DNA of 64,000 bases. Origin: Fulvia fulva. Lineage: Eukaryota > Ascomycota > Dothideomycetes > Mycosphaerellales > Mycosphaerellaceae. The notes under the pieces were generated by a model. The model was not told the DNA's origin. It saw nothing but the letters and a program-made list of their open reading frames with translations, and did not search any database. Shown piece after piece: positions 58,257 to 64,000 of this stretch. Positions within the stretch are counted from its first letter, which is position 1. Each line of letters begins with the position of its first letter. A program made the translations under genes and the position numbers. The stretch is from positions 1,364,001 through 1,428,000 of the forward strand of contig NC_063022.1 in NCBI RefSeq assembly GCF_020509005.1, in the 5' to 3' direction.

Positions 58257-58856
58257 TCAATGCTCGAAAATCTTGTCACAGTCAAACTCAGTCCATCGTA
58301 CATCAGGAACAAGACCGGCAAACTTCCATTGGCCTCCAACATTGCGATAGTATGTGGTCGCCTTACCATGCGCGTGACCATGGTAGAGCACCTGCTTCAG
58401 CTCATCATCTCCGTACTTCTGGTGGGCCACACGCATCTGGTGGAATCCAACAATCTGTCCTTCATCTGGTTGCGTCCATTTGCTTGCTCCGATGAAGTGT
58501 TGTGTCTTAATCCGAGCGTTTCCTAGGAAGTGTGGACTGGATGCCATTCCGATAAACTCTTCGACAGGCAAAGCATCCCATTTCTTTCCCATGATGTCGC
58601 TATAGTCCAGCTGTCGGAGCTTGGAGTCAGCTAGGTGAAACGTCAGGCATATTTGTCACGGCCAGCTTACGAAGAGCGTTGGTGCGAGACATGCACTCAG
58701 ACGATCCCAGTCTTTGCTGTCGAAACTCTCCGCCCATTCGAACATTGCGGATTGACAATCCACGAGGTCTGTGGGTGTTCGTCAGCTCACTCCAATCACC
58801 TATCCGCCGGGGTAGTCACCCTCGTAGGCAGGCTTTGGAACTGCTTGCCGAGTCAT
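58257..58856 (-). CDS. claB: Scytalone-dehydratase-like dehydratase
   Basis: Three exons (58,856-58,820; 58,768-58,671; 58,610-58,257) with introns of 51 and 60 nt encode 162 residues, the usual length. The first exon encodes only 12 codons. Family marks are [15 protein letters not shown] (about 22-36), LDYSDIM, TQHFIG with the catalytic His, and GHAHGKA with the second His, then [12 protein letters not shown] at the end. The residue corresponding to Tyr30 of rice-blast scytalone dehydratase is Phe here, while Asp31 and both His are kept. In the cladofulvin pathway ClaB works with the reductase ClaC to remove a hydroxyl from emodin hydroquinone towards chrysophanol. It is divergent from the reductase gene. 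A DHN-melanin enzyme is the alternative, but the context argues against it. Confidence 0.92.
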
Positions 58857-59261
58857 TCTGGTCGACGACGTATTTCCGGATTGACGTTGTTGCTTTGCTG
58901 AGGTCGCTTTGCTACACTCCTGAGGCAGGATTTTGTAGGCCCGACTACTGGCTTGTCGGCATGGGCGGTCCCGATGTTATCGGCGTATTAAACGTCAGCG
59001 GGAATGTCGGCAGATATATACAAGATCGGAAGGATCTAATAGAGCCGAGCTTTGGTCCACAACGATCTCATACACTTCCGAAGCAGTGGTTCCTGACGCA
59101 CTGCCTACTACATATGGCAGGCATGTGCACGAGAGCGCCTCAATGCATCAACCTTCATTCAGGCAGCCGCTTATCTGTACCATCACCACTCAAGATTGCA
59201 GAACCCTCAGGCACAGCGCTCAACTTGTATCCTCATTACCACACCTCAAGGTCGCACGGAA
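58857..59261. promoter_or_regulatory. Bidirectional promoter of dehydratase and reductase
   Basis: 405 bases between divergent start codons. A gatatatac TATA-like stretch lies near 59,013-59,021. Open frames crossing it are incidental. No TCG-N5-CGA site was seen. Confidence 0.65.
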
Positions 59262-60065
59262 ATGGCTGTTGTGAATGGCAACTACATTCCTGGTCGACTG
59301 GATGGAAGGGTCGCGGTTGTAACAGGATCTGGGCGTGGTATCGGCGCAGCTATTGCTGTCCATCTTGGCCGGCTAGGAGCCAATATCGTGGTGAACTACG
59401 CCAACTCGGCTTTGGACGCTCAGAAAGTCGTCGATCAGATCAAAGGAGCCGGCTCTGAAGCTATCGCGATCAAGGCCGACATTCGAGATGTCTCACAAAT
59501 CATGCGACTATTCGACGAGGCAGTCGCCCATTTCGGCCATGTCGATATTGCTGTAAGCAACTCCGGGGTTGTCAGCTTCGGTCATCTCAAGGATGTCACG
59601 GAAGAGGAATTCGATCGAGTCTTTAGCCTGAATACTCGGGGTCAATTTTTTGTTGCTAGAGAAGCATATCGACACCTGTCCGAGGGAGGCAGGATCATTA
59701 TGACCTCGTCGAATACTTCCAAGGACTTCAGTGTTCCTCGACACTCGCTCTATTCTGGATCGAAAGGCGCCGTCGACTCCTTCGTTCGCATCTTCTCCAA
59801 GGATTGCGGTGATAAGAAGATCACTGTCAATGGCGTCGCACCAGGAGGCACCGTGACAGATATGTTTCATGATGTCTCCCACCACTACATCCCGGATGGC
59901 GAGAAGTACACAGCCGAGCAGCGACAGCAGATGGCAGCTTTTGCATCGCCGCTTCATCGCAATGGCTTCCCGGAGGATATCGCTAATGTTGTTGGATTCC
60001 TTGCGAGCAAAGAAGGAGAGTGGATCAATGGCAAGGTCATAAATTTGGATGGCGGTGCTGCGTAA
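59262..60065 (+). CDS. claC: Tetrahydroxynaphthalene-reductase-like SDR
   Basis: A single exon of 267 residues from the ATG at 59,262. An open frame extends further upstream without homology. The NADPH loop is TGSGRGIG (21-28), followed by NYAN at strand 2, [10 protein letters not shown] (99-108), a catalytic Ser at about 149-150 (IMTSSNT) and YSGSK (Tyr164, Lys168). PGG (about 189-191) and the C-terminal [11 protein letters not shown] follow. It lines up along its length with fungal THN and versicolorin reductases, lacking their longer N-terminal tail. In the anthraquinone pathway such reductases reduce the hydroquinone form of emodin before dehydration. It shares a promoter with the dehydratase gene and is the last gene before RIP-degraded DNA begins about 75 bp downstream. 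Confidence 0.93.
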   Translation: MAVVNGNYIPGRLDGRVAVVTGSGRGIGAAIAVHLGRLGANIVVNYANSALDAQKVVDQIKGAGSEAIAIKADIRDVSQIMRLFDEAVAHFGHVDIAVSNSGVVSFGHLKDVTEEEFDRVFSLNTRGQFFVAREAYRHLSEGGRIIMTSSNTSKDFSVPRHSLYSGSKGAVDSFVRIFSKDCGDKKITVNGVAPGGTVTDMFHDVSHHYIPDGEKYTAEQRQQMAAFASPLHRNGFPEDIANVVGFLASKEGEWINGKVINLDGGAA

Positions 60066-60138
60066 GCCGTGTGGAAATAGGTAGCAAAGTGGGTGCTGGC
60101 TAAGGTGTATGTATGAAGCTAGAACCATAGATGAGCAA

Positions 60139-60275
60139 ACCTTCGTAATGCGTAATCGTAACGTAATTGCGTAGTTCGTAATAGAAATGATACATCGTAA
60201 TCGTAACGTAAAGGCCGTTAGGTAAAGGAAACTCTCCGTAAACGTAACAGTAACGTAATAAAAATTACGTTACTA
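60139..60275. repeat. CGTAA-rich simple-repeat-like stretch
   Basis: Many interspersed cgtaa/gtaatcgtaacg words lead into a ttacgttac inverted pair. It marks the sharp edge between the cluster and RIP-degraded DNA and could be a transposon end. Confidence 0.6.
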
Positions 60276-60361
60276 TTACTTGAAGTAATACTTATAAGTA
60301 ATAAGTAATAGAAATATAGTTACTATATCTATAGACTATAAAGTACTTTTTACCCTATAAA

Positions 60362-60805
60362 CTAACGATCTAATACTCCAGATACTAGTAACTATCTAGT
60401 AGATTACTTGATTAGAGCTAATATAGTAAACCTAGTAGTAGAGTTTAAAAGAAAGTACTATAGCTTAGGTAGTAGAGCTAGGCCTTAGCGTTATATTATT
60501 TATATCTTGATAGGACTATAGACTATCCGATTAGTACCTTGAATAAGTTAGTTAGCTAAGAAGTTGCTTAGTTAGAGCCGATACGGCTACTTCGAGATTA
60601 AAGTTTAAGAAAAGTTACTACCGCTTAGGCGGCGGAGCTACGCCTTAACTTTATATTATATATACCTTATAACGACTACAAACTATCCGATTAGTATCTG
60701 ATATATCTTAGTTAGCTAGGAAATCGCTTAGTTAGAGCCAATACGGCTATTATAGAATTAAAGTTTCAATAAAATTGCCGCGGCTTAGGCGGCGGAGCTA
60801 ATATA
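60362..60805. repeat. Three tandem copies of a 160-bp unit
   Basis: The word cttagg(t/c)(a/g)g(t/c)(a/g)gagct recurs at 60,464, 60,624 and 60,784. A ctatccgattagtac-like word recurs at 60,522 and 60,682, giving a period of exactly 160 bp. Units differ mostly by transitions. There is no coding sense. Confidence 0.82.
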
Positions 60806-62619
60806 TTAGGTATATATTTATTATAATCTTAAGTAAGTAATTAGTAGCTAATATAATCTTATAAGCTATAGAAGGAAGTTATAACTATTACTTTACTTAT
60901 CTACTACTATAACTCTACCTATTCTATCTAATTAGCCTTTATTTATAAACTTAAAACTATTACTAAGCACTCTTAATATCCTTTTCTCTATTTTCTGCTA
61001 TTCTCAATACTATAGAGCTATTTTATAGCTCTTATAAAGAGAGGGATCAACTAAATTATACCGTTTTCTTTGTATCTATTACTATAGTAGCTATAATTAG
61101 CGTAATAGTAGACCTAAAATTAGAAAGAAATCGTACTATATATCTCATACTCTAAAAAAGCTTTTCTAATAATTTTAAGTATAAAGAATCTAGTAGTTCT
61201 ATAAAAGCTTTATTAGAGTTAAAGGCTATTATTGAAGGATTTTAGCCTTCTATAGCTACTTAGGGCTTTTAACTCTATTACCAAGAGCTCTATCTATAAG
61301 TATACGATATCTACTCGCTATTTCTTAGCCTCCTATACCGATCCAAAAGGTAGGAAGCCCCCTAAAAGCAGAACGATACTTCTCTACTACTAGAGATACC
61401 TCCTTACTCCGGCCCTATTCCTAGAGACGCGAGCCTAGCCCGATTCGATCGAGAGCCCCGCGGCGGCGAGAACTATAGGCCCTACGAATATCGAAGCTTT
61501 TCGAAGAAGTATAATACTACTATTTTCTAAAAATTCAACTAATTCTTCTTTAGCGTCTCAAACTAACACAATTTTCTTAATATTATCAATCTTTTCGCCT
61601 TAGCTAAAGCTCTTAACCGCCGTATTACCCGCCTCCGAACCTCTATACGCGAGCTTTGAAGCGAGAATAATACCCTTAGAGCCGAGAATAGTACTCTTAG
61701 AGCCAAAGTAAGGGAATCAAGTATAAAAATCGAGGAATTAGAAGGATCTAGTAAGTAATTAACTCGATCTTAGTACTTGATACTAATTTTTATAGTCGAG
61801 GTCTTTACCGCGCCTTCTCTAGCACCTATTCCGGCTATTGAGAAGTTCAATTTTAATCCTCTTAACGGCGAATTCCTAGATCCGGCCAAGTTCTCTCTTA
61901 GGGATAAGTCTTTACTTTATTTATATTATAAGATATACTAATACTTCTAAGACTATATCGACTATAACGTCGGGATCTATTCTAGTAATAGATAGCCTAA
62001 GACACTAATCCTAGGCTCTCTAAGCTATATAGTAGCTAAGATAGGAGAAAGGATTTCTAGAAGAGGTTAATCAAAATTGATTCCTAATTTATCGACGAGG
62101 ACTATCTATTCGACAGCCCTTATTAAGACGAGCAATCCACTTAAGTAGTAGCGACCCGCCTACGCTAGGGGCGGCGTAATCGTAGTATAAAGAACCCTAA
62201 AACTACGGTTCCGTTCCCCTAACGGCCGACCCTAGAGTTACGGAGCTATAGAGGACAACTACCTAATTAGGAAGCGCGACCTCACCCCGAATAGTAGCAA
62301 AGGATAGTAACCAACGAGAGCTATAGCCTTACGAACATTTAGTACTAAGAGCTAAGCCGAGGAACAAACTAAGGAAAAACCTAGGATATAAGCTAAGGCC
62401 TACTATATAGAAAGTAGAGACTAACGACAAATAATATAGCGTAGACGACCCTAATTTCGGAGGCGGAAAACTTACTAGGGAATAACGAACACCTAGCCCG
62501 GGTCTATAAGAACGCTATAGTATAGCTACTAGGAGCGCTAAAAGCGCTATTATACTAAATCCCGAAGACAATCTAATAAGTAATATAGAAGGTAGCCTAG
62601 AGACTAACTATATAGGTAA
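60806..62619. repeat. RIP-degraded repeat DNA, unassigned
   Basis: There is no open frame. The plus strand near 61,840-62,560 has degenerate gag-like text (…FNFNPLNGEFLDPAKFS…), suggesting a retroelement, but I cannot assign a family or ends. Confidence 0.45.
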
Positions 62620-64000
62620 TAGTAGATAGATAGATTTGTTATTCCCCTATTCTAGGACCCTATTCGGCCTATATAGGTATATATCTATTGTTATATATAA
62701 AGGGAAACCCGAATAGGTAAAAACCCTTCCCGCCCCCGACTTCTCCTTATCTAGATTAGCTTTCCCTCTAAACGTGCGTAGTCTATATCACTACCCCGTT
62801 AGCCCCCTCTCCTAGCCGGTCTCGTCGCGCTACGCCGTGTCCTCTCTTCCTATACTACTCCTACTAGGCGGTACTGTTCTAGCTAGCCCTTCTCTAGTAT
62901 CTAGTTCGTAATACGCCGTAGGTCCTTAACGTTATTAAGAAGTGCCCTAATCGTCCGGTTCCTCGTCTTTACTATCTAATCCCCCCTTCCTAGCGACTAC
63001 CTCGGGTAGACGAGGAGTACGTACTATATATTCTAGGAGTGATAGCCGTAGGGGTAGCTAGTATTCGTATATTCTAGAACCTTCCTCTATAATAGGTACC
63101 CCTAGAGGCCGATATGTTCGCTTCGTAGTTAGGTTACTCTACTACTCTATACCCTCGTAAGGCGGTAGTAGATAAGCTTCGGGGGGTACTTAACCGCGGA
63201 TTTCGTAGCTAACTATTCCTTAGGTTATCCCGCTAGCTAAGGGCGTCTACTATACCCTATAACCTAGTTGTTCTACCTCTCTTTCTATAGCTACTCTATA
63301 AACGATTTCTTACCCTCCTATTATATTACTAGCTATTCGTCTCTTACCCGGTAGTTCGGCTCGTTTCCGGGTCGAATACCCTTATACGCTAGTACGAATT
63401 CGCGGGCCCTTATGACTACACTAGCGATGACCTTCTATACTAGGTACTATGCCAACTTGCCTAAGTAGGAGGTCCGTAGTCTCTAGATATATAGGTCGAT
63501 CGGCGGTATAGCGGTCTCGTACTTAAGTATCCTTATTAGTATCGACTTATATACCCCGGTAACCTTCCTTAGGCATTAGTTTCAGATCTTCGCTAACGGC
63601 GCGACGAGTCCCTTTAATAGGTAGGCCCTCTCGCCTAAGGACTATACTTAGCTACTATAGGTAAGGACTAGCCGTATAATAGCCGTATATAGAAGTCGTA
63701 ACTACTAAAAGTCCGCCCTTTATATAGACGTAGTAAGCCTCTAGTATAATGCTATATTCTGTTTAGCTTTCCGTAATATTACCTATACGTACTTCCTCTA
63801 CCGTAGCGCCGGGTCTACCTATAGTCTAAGGATCCTAAGCTAATTTGCCGGGTTAGTCGTATACCTCTATATCTAGATAGAAGCTTATATATTATAGAAC
63901 CGTAGCCGGCGCGTAAAGTGTATTAGATTGTACTTTTCTAGGGCAAACCGAGCCCTATACCTCCTAGCCTAGTCCTCGTAGATCTTATACTTCTCTTCTA
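62620..64000 (-). mobile_element. RIP-degraded retroelement, probably non-LTR, continuing beyond the window
   Basis: This starts at a gatagatagat run and matches the split copy at 31,096-31,630 (inverted) and 23,983-24,353 (direct). It therefore shows the uninterrupted order of the target of Gypsy copy 2. The minus-strand reading near 62,700-63,050 is LINE-like but stop-ridden. No LTR was found, and it is truncated by the window end. Confidence 0.6.

Noticed and set aside
58679..59458. 259-codon plus-strand frame
   Set aside because: It runs antisense through the dehydratase and out of frame into the reductase; both real genes explain the sequence.

Overview
The window looks like nuclear DNA of a filamentous ascomycete, most likely a Dothideomycete of the Mycosphaerellaceae. 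Short GT-AG introns of 45-96 nt, a non-reducing polyketide synthase, an AflR-like Zn2Cys6 regulator and heavily RIP-mutated transposons all point that way. In the degraded blocks CpA and TpG are conspicuously scarce and TpA is everywhere, which is the mark of repeat-induced point mutation. The gene content and the ten-gene size match what I recall of the cladofulvin (cla) anthraquinone cluster of the tomato leaf-mould fungus Fulvia fulva (Cladosporium fulvum). This identification comes from memory of the published pathway, not from a database search.

Layout. 1-9,162 and 11,607-32,340 are nested, RIP-destroyed retrotransposons: a Copia element, at least two different Gypsy elements, a deletion-derived pogo-like DNA transposon, and two inverted full-length copies of one Gypsy family (17,689-23,977 and 25,265-31,095). 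The 5-bp target duplications of these two copies are swapped, so the 1.29-kb spacer between them appears to have been inverted. A young, RIP-free, gag-only LTR element with identical LTRs (9,168-11,601) sits inside the old material. It carries an antisense Cys-rich coiled-coil ORF.

32,345-36,800 is an island of unique DNA. It holds an unrecognised protein-coding gene, a spliced gene for a 92-residue secreted protein with eight cysteines (effector-like), a 479-bp MULE-type MITE just upstream of it, and an SDR gene whose 3' end has been lost.

37,015-60,065 is the biosynthetic cluster. In order it contains: anthrone-oxygenase-like DUF1772 protein, P450, NmrA-like oxidoreductase, metallo-beta-lactamase thioesterase, NR-PKS (SAT-KS-AT-PT-ACP, no TE), AflR-like regulator, AflS-like co-regulator, second DUF1772 protein, scytalone-dehydratase-like dehydratase, and THN-reductase-like SDR. 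The expected chemistry (known for this family) is as follows. The PKS makes an enzyme-bound octaketide, and the MBL releases atrochrysone carboxylic acid. Decarboxylation, dehydration and oxidation give emodin-type intermediates. The reductase and dehydratase remove a hydroxyl to give a chrysophanol-type intermediate. The P450 couples monomers into a dimer. A 4.8-kb RIP-degraded Tc1/mariner element (50,334-55,130), itself containing other transposon debris, splits the cluster and begins 136 bp upstream of the regulator's start codon.

60,135-64,000 is again RIP-degraded repeat DNA. It includes three tandem copies of a 160-bp unit and another copy of the repeat into which the second inverted Gypsy element inserted. 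I saw no rRNA, tRNA or CRISPR features.
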